Origin: Apostichopus japonicus
Lineage: Eukaryota; Echinodermata; Holothuroidea; Aspidochirotida; Stichopodidae
Length of the DNA stretch: 64,000 bases
NCBI RefSeq assembly: GCF_037975245.1
Contig: NC_092579.1
Coordinates: forward strand, 19,366,678-19,430,677
Reading direction: 5' to 3'
Below, piece by piece: positions 52,361-62,762 of this stretch. Position numbers and translations under genes: made by a program. The stretch's first letter is position 1. Every line of letters starts with the position of its first letter. Under the pieces are notes generated by a model. That model did not search any database. It worked only from the letters and a program-made list of their open reading frames with translations, and was not told the DNA's origin.

Positions 52361-52366
52361 AATAAA
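52361..52366 (+). terminator. Possible polyadenylation signal AATAAA
   Basis: AATAAA lies about 1.85 kb downstream of the PB1-domain stop and 460 bp inside the right terminus of the transposon. It is plausible as the shared transcript end, but AT-rich context lowers specificity. Confidence 0.35.
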
Positions 52367-52434
52367 GTTGTGTTAACTTAGAAATACATAGTTTTCTTTA
52401 CTAAAATTGTCTGTTGTCATAACTCAATTATATT

Positions 52435-52789
52435 GAGGTAACCCGCTGCCTAGAATATGCCAAGTAGTGTCAACTTAAATATTCAAAGTTAACTCTGGAG
52501 ATAATTGAAAGTGGGAAAAACTTGAATTGGTCTTGTCAGTTTAAAGAGGAAAGGCTATGCTGTATCAGCTCTGAAGTTTTAGTTACCATAACTTGCCCAG
52601 CTTTTTCTCAAAAAAAGATGAAATTTAAATTTGTTGGACTTTGCTGATATCTGTTGCCACAACTGATGAACATAAAGTGTAACAAAGTAAAACCAGTGAG
52701 TTGGTTGTAACCACTACTGTCAAGTCTTACTTATGGAGTGTCTGGGTTAGTAGAGTGAACTTAAAAAAGTTAAGGCAGCGGGTTACCTC
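52435..52789. repeat. Subterminal 17-bp inverted repeat
   Basis: GAGGTAACCCGCTGCCT at 52435-52451 is the exact reverse complement of AGGCAGCGGGTTACCTC at 52773-52789. It sits near the right terminus only; no copy was seen near the left terminus. Confidence 0.85.
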
Positions 52790-52813
52790 GACTTTTTCAA
52801 GTTGTCCTGACAT

Positions 52814-52829
52814 GTTGGGTTTTACAGTG
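52814..52829 (-). repeat. Right terminal inverted repeat
   Basis: GTTGGGTTTTACAGTG, a perfect complement of 41540-41555, followed by TA (52830-52831). Confidence 0.8.
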
Positions 52830-52864
52830 TACAGAGGGACATTGCTATTTAGTCATAGTTATAG

Positions 52865-52899
52865 CAGGGAGCTGCTACTCTAACAGTAACAGCTCCCTG
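52865..52899. repeat. Short palindrome CAGGGAGCTG...CAGCTCCCTG
   Basis: 10-bp perfect arms with a partly paired inner region, 36 bp outside the transposon terminus. The arm sequence resembles the palindrome at 58916-58949. Confidence 0.85.
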
Positions 52900-53381
52900 G
52901 TTATAGTTAATACAGACGCAAGTGACAACTGTTTAATCAAATGGGTAGAATATTTCAAGTCCGTAACAATACCCAGTAGCGTACGTAAACTAATGATGAA
53001 AGCACGTAGGCTCCTTACTGCCGTTTAAAAGGGGGTTCATTTATAAATGAACAAATAATTTAGAATGATGGATAAAACAATATGGGGCACAATACAATAC
53101 ATGTATCTTTGTAGGTTTCTAGCATTGAAAGGTCAGTGGGCCTACCTGGTGTAATATGAAGTGTAATAATCAATACCACGGGAGGTTCATTTATAACTTT
53201 TCCAGACCCTGCTGTCACGGGAGGTTCTTCTCCAAACTTTTCCAGACACGGGAGGTTCATAACACATCTAATAAACAAACACAGTTTGATTTTGTGATGG
53301 AATTTACCTCAAGAGCTCCATAAGACCCGATTGACTGGGAGGAGCAGTCGCACATCATCATGGATCTCATGAAGTCATGTC

Positions 53382-53429
53382 TTAGGCCTGAGTATATTAG
53401 GCCTGAGTATATTAGGCCTGAGTATATTA
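53382..53429. repeat. 15-bp tandem repeat, three copies
   Basis: TTAGGCCTGAGTATA occurs three times in direct succession. Confidence 0.97.
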
Positions 53430-53476
53430 TTAAAGAGCTATACGTAAGAGCTCGAAGTCGAAGTCACAAACTTGCC

Positions 53477-53590
53477 GGCCTGTGACGTATTTCATAAGCC
53501 ACGCCCATGTGGCCGCGTCGAAGTGGGAAAAATAATTTCGCGTGCAGGCCTGACATCTCCGTTGTGGCTCGAATATATATTTCACAGTTC
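53477..53590 (-). promoter_or_regulatory. Promoter-like block, right copy of outer inverted pair
   Basis: Reverse-complement relative of 41319-41436. It contains TGTGACGT, GGCCGCGTCGAAGTGGGAAA, AATAATTTCGCG and, after a short insertion, TTCCGG. A donor-like CGGTAAGTATATG follows about 85 bp downstream on the + strand. Confidence 0.45.
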
Positions 53591-56395
53591 CGGAAGGGCG
53601 CCACTGGCATTTCTGCCATAGCAGTTTCAGTTCTTAAATCTCCCGTACGTGTGAGAAAGTTACTGCCCCGTCGGTAAGTATATGGGTGTGGAGGAGGGGT
53701 GCGGGAATATTCTGCTAGCTTGTTTGTATATCAATACCACGGCAACTATTTAATGATTCAATACATGCCATCAATTTTCAAAACAGAGTATGGACATCTA
53801 ATACAGGACTTTATATACGAATTGATCGACTTTTTATTGGGTGGGGGGGGGGGGCATTAAGAAGAAACATTTTCTCTCTAACCGTGAGAGTCGATGATGG
53901 AAAGTTGACTGATCAAGTTTTCAGAACGTGCTAGAGAATCAATCAAGTTAAGATGTCACCGTTAAGAACCATAAGTTTATAATGTGACCCATGAACCGCA
54001 TCTGGCCCACTCGGGCAATTTCAATCCGGCTAGCGGACCCTTAATTTAAGCATTCTGAAGAAATTTGCCCCACTTTTCTTCACATGAACGCATAGAATTA
54101 CATAGCCCCATTTAGTGTAGACTTCTATACCAGCATATTTCACTAACGGAGAAAGGGCGTGGTTTTTTACTTATTTACTCTTCTTTAATTTTTGTTTTCA
54201 TTTCATGAACTTCTTTCTATCGACAAACCATTTTCCAAGTTATAAAGCAGCTGTATACTTAATGGCTGTATACTAATACGTCATTGTGTATACACAGGTG
54301 TCTCTGACATGCAATGAATACACTTAATCATTGAATACAAATAAAATATAAGTGCTAAATACGGCTATGCATTTGGTATGAACGAGGAACGCCATTATGC
54401 ATAAAATATGTGACATAAAGGATAGAAACTCAAATTTATTGAGCGCAGTATGACCGAATACCTTGTTTGCATTGGGATATAGAATCATAAACACAATGAT
54501 GCGAGTCTGTAGTATTGTCATATAAGGTTAAACGAAACGGCACTTACTTAGACACGTGACTTGAGGCAGAAGCAGTTTCATATATACATTGTAGGCGTGT
54601 TAGCCCATGGAGTTTTACCTCCATGGTTAGCCTAGCAGTACATGGGTTTAGCAGATTCGCAAGCAGTGACGTAGTATGACGGCAGCCGTGACGTAGCAGT
54701 GTCGTAAAGTGACGTAGCAGTGTTTTTAACAGTCTTGGTAGCACGGGCGGATCCATGCGGGGAAGAGAAAGGGGTGTACATCCGCCTCAACCTGACACAC
54801 ACACACCCACAAAATCCTTGCATCTGAGACTTAATTACATACATCATTTATAGTCTCTTTATTACTAGGCCTATGCCACAGTATGAACCACCCGACGCCA
54901 AACATTTCAATTTAATTTTTTTTCCCATGAGATCATGAGATATTCACACACTTTTTGGCTACCATTCAGTCAAACCTGAGAACTCTATGTTTGTATGTGG
55001 TTGATATCCATTCCGTCATTGGGCTGCTTCTATATATAACGACAAAGTTACAAACCGCTTGGTCCAATACAGGAAATGCTGTATTCTGTGTATTTATTAT
55101 GTTATGTTTTATTTTAGCATTTGCAATCCTTTGAATGTGATGCCTATCATTTCATTAGGAGCCATTTTGGGAAGTCAAACCAAATTCATTACGATTTGAG
55201 GCACCTTATCTTTCCTGTCGCGTTCACGGTATATGATGCCGCAATTACGGTATGATCGCGCAGTAAACCACAGCTTTTAAAGTGGAATTGAGGGGGCGGG
55301 TTGTAGTGGAAGCCCCCTCCCACCCCTCCCCTCCCCCAGGAATGCAGCATATACAGGGTAACGACAAGCATCATGAATCAAGCGAATTAAACATCTAGCT
55401 ATTTTCAGAATGTTAGCATGGGTCGCGTAATTGAGAAGATAGAAGCTAAACATGTAACTTTCTCTAAAACTTCTGTTTTTTTTCTGTCGATTGCTTCCCG
55501 TCGGATAACGTCTGAGTTTGTGTAGCACTAGTTAAACTTTAGCACTCCCCCGCGGGGTAATGTTATTATCCACACTACTTATCTACAAACAGTCATAAAT
55601 AGAAGACGAGTGTATGAAGTAACAGGTCTGTAAAATTTAAATGTTAAGTCAGTCCTGACAACAAAAAGGCTTACCCTTTTTTTCAAGCAGGAGACGTGTT
55701 GCTTACAAAATTTGAATGAGGCTAAATAAATCTTCATAATAATAGCACTTAGACAGAACAACAAACTAACCATTGCATGTTTACGCTACTTTTACGGAAT
55801 TTAGGTTCTTTCAAGAGATATACGGTACTATACCAAAAGGCTGTTTTCGAGTCTCAATAAAGATCTAGTGAATTCGATGAATTTATTTCAGTGTATAGGA
55901 CATCACCAGAGGGGTATGTTTTTCTCTCGATAGATTGTCACAGACATAAAAGGAGATTTGTACAGAACAGACAACGACGTAGAGTATACAGTGTTTACAG
56001 CACTTGTATATACGTCATTGGACCGGTCCTTTGATGTAAAAATCATGGAAATAGACGGCTAAGGTTAAACGATTTCTAGTGAATGTGAAACTAGGTTCGT
56101 TTTGAAATGTTTGCAATGTAAGCAAAGTAATAGAAAGTAGTAATAGGCCTACACTATCACATCGACGGGCTTATATCATATATGCATACAGTTACGCAAC
56201 TCGCAGGTAGTCAGTATAGGCCCCAAATATAGGAGGGGAGGAGAGAGGCTAACGGGTTTTCGAACTTTGTCCACCTCTGTGAATTCAAAAGCAAAAAGGT
56301 TCACCAAGGCAATTACAGCTGCACTGGCTGGCTATTATTAATTATTGGAGATTTTTTCTTGCAATCGTTACAATCAAGTTTTCAACGCTCTGTAG

Positions 56396-57561
56396 CAAGG
56401 GCGGCGGAAGCACTTTTAATCTGGGGGGGGGGGGCACCAACGTCGAAGGGCACTTTGCAGAAATTCGATTGGACTGATGCAGCCTGATATTTAGTACCCT
56501 TTATAACTCTTATTGTATTATCTTATTTGCGTATAAACATCACTCCATCAACGCCACCCCCCCCCCCCCTCAAGGAAACAATACATACTAGCACTGCAAT
56601 ATCTAATGTGCAAATTGGGAAACAAGGAAAAAGACAATTGAGGTGAAATCATTATAAAGTCCAAGTCCCTGCACTCGCGATCGATACATGCATGAAAGCA
56701 AATGAAATATGTCAAAATACTGAAAGAAAAATAATTTTCTATGTGTTTTTCAATGGTTAAACTCAGTGGCGGAGCTAGGGGTATTGGTCAGGAGGGGCGA
56801 GAATGGTCTGCAGAGGCGCTTTCGACACTATCTAAGCGGAGCGCCGCCACAGGTTGGCGCGTAGCGTACAGAAATTTTTTGAGTAAAGATACCCGCTAGA
56901 TCGCCGGAAATGACCCTTTCCGGGCCTGGCTAATTTGCAGATAAACGAAGAATAAATAGGTGTCATCGCCAAATTACACCCCAAAAAGGTGACAAACGTC
57001 AATAGGTAGACGAGAGCGCAATAAAAAAGTAAATAATCGCGAATAAGTAAAAAGTGGTAAAGAGCTGAAAGGGAGCCAGCAGTCCATTTGAGTCCGTCAG
57101 GGGGGGGGGGCATTCGCCCCCCCCCCACTGACTGTATGGACGCTCCGCCACTGGTTAAACTGATATTATTATGATCTTTATTATTGTAACGACTTTCCCA
57201 ATAATTATAACAACACGGCAAATGATTGTATGTTATTGGCATGCGATGTAATAACCAACGCATGCCTATATGATATGCACATTGAAACGTTAAACGCGCG
57301 CGTAGCGCGCGAAAAATGTTGGTAATATTTTTCGGGCAAGTCGTTACAGCCCCCCCCCCCCCCCCCAAATCAAATTGGGCTCCTGCGCCTGTGGTAGTAA
57401 ACATTTAAAACTTCCCGAAATATTTCATTCGACGTGGGTTTCGCTTTGTAAACTCTTTTTAATTTAGACATTTTTATGTAGAAAAAGGGCACATTTTTAA
57501 CCTGAGGAAAAGTGGGGGGGCACGTGCCCCCTGTGCCCCCCCCCCGGTTCCGCCGCCCTTG
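56396..57561. mobile_element. hAT-like MITE, second copy of the CAAGGGCGGCGGAA family, with nested insert
   Basis: Termini CAAGGGCGGCGGAA and TTCCGCCGCCCTTG, flanked by a perfect 8-bp duplication CTCTGTAG (56388-56395 and 57562-57569). Its first 250 bp match the reverse complement of the right half of 10531-11138. The last 70 bp match its left end in reverse. Another element (56764-57153) is inserted in the middle. Confidence 0.9.
56764..57153. mobile_element. Nested hAT-like MITE, CAGTGGCGGAGC termini
   Basis: 12-bp perfect inverted termini CAGTGGCGGAGC and GCTCCGCCACTG, flanked by a perfect 8-bp duplication GTTAAACT (56756-56763 and 57154-57161). It is 390 bp and non-coding. The open frame across it on the - strand is repeat-derived. 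Confidence 0.92.
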
Positions 57562-58510
57562 CTCTGTAGACCTGAAGAAGGTTGTAAGCTATAAGCCATT
57601 CGGTTTCCTCTACGTGCGACTAAAATAAGTGCATTGCAGGAAACAATGAATGAAATTACCCATGCTGTTTAAAGTATTAGGGTATATTTATCATATCTAG
57701 CATCTTTTTGAGGAATTATTCAACCCATTTATTAAACAGTTAACCTATACGTTTATACATATAAGGCTACTTATTCTCCTCTGCGTGAATATATTGGTCA
57801 TTCCCGCCAGAAAGAGTCACCAGTTGTTTGTTTGTTACTATTTGACAATACGCATGTCGCTATTTTGAAAACAATGCCCGAGGCCAGGTATGCCAAGGCC
57901 AGACTTATTTCTAGTCAACGTTATCAGATCCATGATCGATCATATGAAGATATGAAGTGATATGAAATTTCATATTTTTGGAATTGTAATCTGAAATCGT
58001 CAACGCCGCGGGCTAAGTTGTTCGCAACTTTACCATTCTACCAGTCTGTGCCAACGGTGTACGTAGGTGAAAGGTTGACAGGTATAATAATTACGTGAAC
58101 GTAACTTTGCAATTGACAGATTTGTATATGCATATGCTGAACAGATCACAACTTGTCCACAAGTGAACTACATAAAGGTAGTAACCATGAACTGGAAATA
58201 TACCAGCGCAAACGGTTTAAGTTTTTAGAGAGAAATGCAGGGATACTGTATCATAATTTGTACTGTGTGCAAGATTGTAGAAATTGACTGCGTTAGCATG
58301 TGGGGTGGGGGGGGGGGGTGGGGGGGACGGACAAAGAAATATCCGGAATGAGAGGACCAATGAATCAATCTTGTTGAAAATTGTGGGCCATTCTCCCTTT
58401 ATTAACATGCATGTTTCTACGATACACTTTAACACAGTGGTAATTGGGTAAACCATTTTCAAGAGTGAAACTATACGCCCCCCCCCCATCCCACCCGCTT
58501 GTCCTTCCCC

Positions 58511-58639
58511 GTGTATCGTAGCTTACACTCCCCTATATATGTATCGTAGCTTAACCCTCCTATGTATCGTTGCTTACTGTCCCCTATGTATCGTAAATAT
58601 ATAATCCTCTAAATATCGTAGCTAGTCCCTCCCCCTATG
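58511..58639. repeat. Minisatellite, TATGTATCGTAGCTTA-type unit
   Basis: About five degenerate tandem copies of a unit of about 26-28 bp containing GTATCGTAGCTTA and CTCCCCTAT. Confidence 0.9.
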
Positions 58640-58915
58640 TCTTTGATGGAAGGAGAGATACCTCACAAAATAATTTCCCCCCTCCTTCCTGCACCCAGGG
58701 ATTGAATGACCGAATCCATTGCAATAGCTGATGTTTGTGCAAAGGATTCAGTGTAAGAACACAGATTCCGGGCTCAATGCACTTGACAAGACCGTCCACC
58801 CCACCCCACCCCATCCAACCCCACCAAACCCAACCCCATCACTTCCCTTTCCAAGCCTCTTTCCAAACAGTGGGGATTACGGGTTCATTATTTATCAGTT
58901 TAACCAGGGGTGTTC

Positions 58916-58949
58916 AACCAGGGAGTTGTTCCATAACAACTCCCTGGTT
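58916..58949. repeat. Perfect 15-bp-arm palindrome
   Basis: AACCAGGGAGTTGTT (58916-58930) and AACAACTCCCTGGTT (58935-58949) pair perfectly around a 4-bp loop. Confidence 0.95.
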
Positions 58950-60349
58950 CAACTCCCTGATCAACTTGAAACTATCAACTGTTGTCACCTCTAAGTCACC
59001 TCTCACATGATATTCCATATGACGTGGCACCGTAGGTCAAACTAATTCAATAACCATTGGTGTTGACTTAATATTTCGTTAAATATAACATAATGCTTAA
59101 TTAGACATCAATTAAATCTAATCAAAGACTAATCATCATGTGATGTACTGGAGGTAACGTTGGGAAATTCAGTTATAAAATTTGACTGCCGTATAGTTAG
59201 TGTCATTACACCGAGGGTGAGGGTTTTGGATATAATGCACATATACTGAGTTATAAGTTGGTCATAAGTCCAGCCCAATCAGAGAGCTGCTAATGCTTAA
59301 CAGTTACCTGACCTAATTAGCAGTATACCGTGGTCCAATGTAGTAAGTCCCTGGTCCACACAAACATGCAAAAAGATTATTATTGACTAAGATAACAAGT
59401 TTACAGTATATGTACATATTCGTCTTTAACAAGTGGTTTTCGATGCAATTTGTAATTCTGCTCTATTGGTTTACATGAAGCGAAAATAACATTTTGGTTT
59501 AATTATTAGAATTTATAAAATAACGGATAAACATAAACAGGTGGTGTTCTCAGATTAATCAACTTATAAAAATCTTTTTCAACAATAATTGGATGGATAA
59601 GTTCCATACGGTGGAATAACCATACATATATCCTTCAATATTGCCATATTGAATATTTTAACGAACTTCAAATGCACACTCGTAGCCTGCGCGTATCTTA
59701 TAATCGGTCCAATATGTTTAACAACAACGTGCACTTTCACAATAAAGTTTTATGTGAACTTGGAAAGAAAGAAAAGAGAGAGAAAAAAAGAAAATCAATT
59801 TTACGGTGGTCGTGGAGATCCTTAAACCTTGACCCCCCTCCTGTCAGGCTTAATCCTCATGAGCTTATACCCCTGTATAATACAAGTATATTGGCGAGTC
59901 ACATAATCCATTATAGAATTGATATGATTTGCAATTTTATGTTGCAGGTGCTTTAAAGTTTAAGTCTCTATAGACAAAGAAGGTCGTCATATAAGGAAGG
60001 TAGAAAAAGTAAAATCAAGAATATTGTATTGCATAAAGAGATTGCCACAGGGCAACGTCGACATAGTCTAAAATACTCAGAGCAGGTATTATAATATTCT
60101 ATAATACTGATTTTAAGGAGTATTAGTGACGGCGCTTTGATTTAGTTACCCCCATAGCCGTATATAGATATATACGGCTCTGGTCATTCCAGTACAATGA
60201 TTACATTGGTGTCTCTGCAAGTAGAGCGCAAAAACCCTTTATTTTTCTGTGGTCTATGGGGCGCCAAAATTTTCATTCACTGTGGTACATCACAACGGGG
60301 AGTCAAAAGTTTCACCCAACAGAGTAACGGAGAGGCATGATGACCGGGA

Positions 60350-60455
60350 ACAAAGGAGAGTGGAGAGGACGGGGAGGGGGAGGGAGAGGGGAGAAGGAGG
60401 AGGAAGAGGAATGGAAAGGGAGAGAGAGGGAGAGAGAAGGGAGGGGGAAGGAGGA
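60350..60455. repeat. GA-rich low-complexity tract
   Basis: Purine-only GGGAGAGG-type sequence. Open frames on both strands here are compositional artefacts. Confidence 0.9.
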
Positions 60456-62740
60456 TGCACTAGACACAACATAATTCTTAAAATATTGAAATGTATAGTG
60501 CCGTTTGTAGAGGCGATACGTAAAAGGTCTTGTTCACTCAATGGGGGTGGGGGAGGGTTATCGAGGCCAACGGAACGGGGAATTTTTAACATCCCAGTGA
60601 ACGTTTGCTTAGATACAGCAACGTAAATAGTCACTGCAGTTTAGCCCAATTTCAAGTCATTTGTTAAATATTATACGTGAATGGGAGGAGTAGCGGCGGA
60701 GGGCATGGGAAGGGGGAACGTTCGGGATTTACATTCGATAATAAATTGCTCAGGAAATTAATATAGTGAGTATAGTGAACGCTGCTAAGTTGTTTCAATT
60801 CCATTCCTTTGTGAAGCCTATCCTTTTAATAAACAACCTGCTTCGATGCATGTTCGATTTACCGTATATAGATATTGCGAAGAAATAACTGTTACCATGG
60901 TTACAGAAGTTGACCTATGCCGCACACCTTACTCAGCACAATAACTGCAACGTTGTTCGACAAACTTAATTTTTTCCCGCCCATTTCGATCATAGAAGTT
61001 CTCCGTACAGTTCGGATGATTGATGGCGGGACTGTTCGACCTGCTGGACAAACACAATGGAGTTTGTTTTGACATCCCTCTCTCAGTCAGTATATTGTCG
61101 ATTCTGAAACCATTACAACTGCGTGCTAAATATCTGGCGAGTGAGTAACCTTTAGACCTCAAGCCGAGGAACTTGGCCGCTGGACGACAGTCAGAGAGTT
61201 TAAAGACCCTCACTGTATGACGTGGCAAAAGTTATAACATATCGTGCAGGAATACACTTAGCTCTTCTTCTTCCTTGGACGGAATGAGGGAAAACTGTAA
61301 GATTTTGTGAATAACGACTACAGCTTAAAAACTATGAGGCAAAAGAAGTTTATTGATGACGTAAGACAATTGTAATGGACATCGCTATGAAAAGACAAAT
61401 TGTCCATGACCACTTGTGTCCTTGGGCTTATATTTATACATTATACCTACCGGTACTTCAGGAATATCAACATATATGGACATCGTGTGAAAGGAATAAG
61501 ACCCATCCACGCTAAACTAAAATAAAATGAGGGGACTCCCCCACCCAGGACAAACCCCATTTTGTTTCCCCTTCCTTTACTGCTCCTTTGATCTGTTTGC
61601 TGATATCTTTGTTTTATCCACGTCATAATCAGATGAGAGATGTCTAATCATACTTCTGTGCCAAACTGTTGACAAACAGATACTATTGAAGAACGATATT
61701 AGAGGATGAAGCTAGTCAGAATTTAAGACTTAAGAAAAAGAAGTGCTGGTTTAAGTTTCTATAGCATTTTAAGGTATTCACCTTTTTAAAAATATGCTAA
61801 ATCTATGTAATATCCGTTAATGATATAATGTTACATCCGATCGAAAGGCCGGATCTAAATGTTCATATTATTCGAGATGTTATTTCTAATATCGAATACC
61901 CTAAGCCGAAGCATGTTACTTTTAAACTTCATATTAACAGCAGATCACCTTTGGATGGACATCAAACATATAGTCCTAGAGAACTTTGTAATGTATTGTA
62001 AACAAGGCACCTGACATATTCTGCTTTTCTAATAGTATATTTGTGTTAAACTAAACAGTCCAGTCACTTCAGCTGGTGAATCTCCAAGGGCCATTTCTCA
62101 AAGAGATAAAGGGGATTCGAAATACAGTCTAATGTGAAGTAGAACAATGTTTTTGGGCGGTCTACATCATATTTGAATTAAGTTTTAAACTGCCATAAGA
62201 CATAAAACATACTTCCACAATGATCCAATCAAGACAGGCAGTTCAGTTTAAGTCTACCAAACCACTGATAATCCATTGCTAGTACCACTGACATTTGCCT
62301 CTCTTTAATCACTGTTCTACAACCTGTCAGGCCTCTGTTAAAAGATGTACCAACGATGATTGAATTTGACAAACCAGGTTAGGCGAGGGTACTGTTCAAC
62401 ACAAGCGATAGGTAATTGTGAAACCATTAGCGGTTATCGTCACACCAGGGGCTTTGATCCGGAGGAGTGGTGAGTCAATCGACGCTTATTTAATGGCCGT
62501 GGTAAAAGACTGATGTTTATCCTAAATCTCTGGAAGGGCAGTTCTATAGTCCTCAGTCAACAGCTGTTCAATCTACGGGGCAAAGATTCCGAGTGAGTTC
62601 GTTCATGGGTGCGTTTGGATTATTATGTATTATTGGTGTTTTTCGCCTCTCGGGTTTGGTCTGACTCCATACATGGAAGTATTATCCCGTGGAGATGATA
62701 CTGCTTCCTTGGTCCACATACGTACAGCATTCTGAACGTG

Positions 62741-62762
62741 TATATATATATATATATATATA
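62741..62762. repeat. (TA)n microsatellite
   Basis: Eleven TA units. Confidence 0.95.

Larger units (their letters stand above)
50513..52813 (+). other. 3' region of PB1-domain gene inside the transposon
   Basis: No further ORF. It probably forms a long 3' UTR ending at the AATAAA at 52361, followed by subterminal sequence with a 17-bp inverted repeat (52435-52451 and 52773-52789). Confidence 0.5.
41540..52829 (+). mobile_element. CACTA/EnSpm-like DNA transposon with two genes
   Basis: Perfect 16-bp terminal inverted repeats CACTGTAAAACCCAAC (41540-41555) and GTTGGGTTTTACAGTG (52814-52829) are each flanked by TA (41538-41539, 52830-52831). The enclosed 11,290 bp hold an intact transposase-like ORF (42570-45254) and an intact spliced PB1-domain gene (45586-50512), both on the + strand. 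The CACTG terminus and the HDxxEG / RFEAKH transposase motifs fit animal EnSpm/CACTA-like elements. A 2-bp TSD is short for that group and could be chance, so boundary and superfamily are inferences. A hAT MITE and a dispersed repeat have inserted into an intron of the second gene. Confidence 0.72.
52830..56395. other. Region downstream of the transposon
   Basis: No gene supported. It holds a small palindrome (52865-52899), a GGGAGGTTC-type short repeat near 53178-53260, a 15-bp tandem repeat (53382-53429) and the promoter-like block 53477-53590. A consensus GTAAGT donor near 53674 could close a non-coding first exon. Confidence 0.45.

Noticed and set aside
41537-52832. Treating GTAC as part of the terminal repeat of the transposon
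   Set aside because: GTAC at both edges is self-complementary. The simpler reading is a TA target duplication next to CACTG, though a chance G/C match cannot be excluded.
56832-57404. 190-aa frame on the - strand
   Set aside because: Runs across two nested MITEs and poly-G tracts; repeat-derived.
60929-61228. 99-aa frame on the - strand
   Set aside because: Basic, mixed composition with no recognised motif, and no convincing splice or promoter context; kept out for lack of support.
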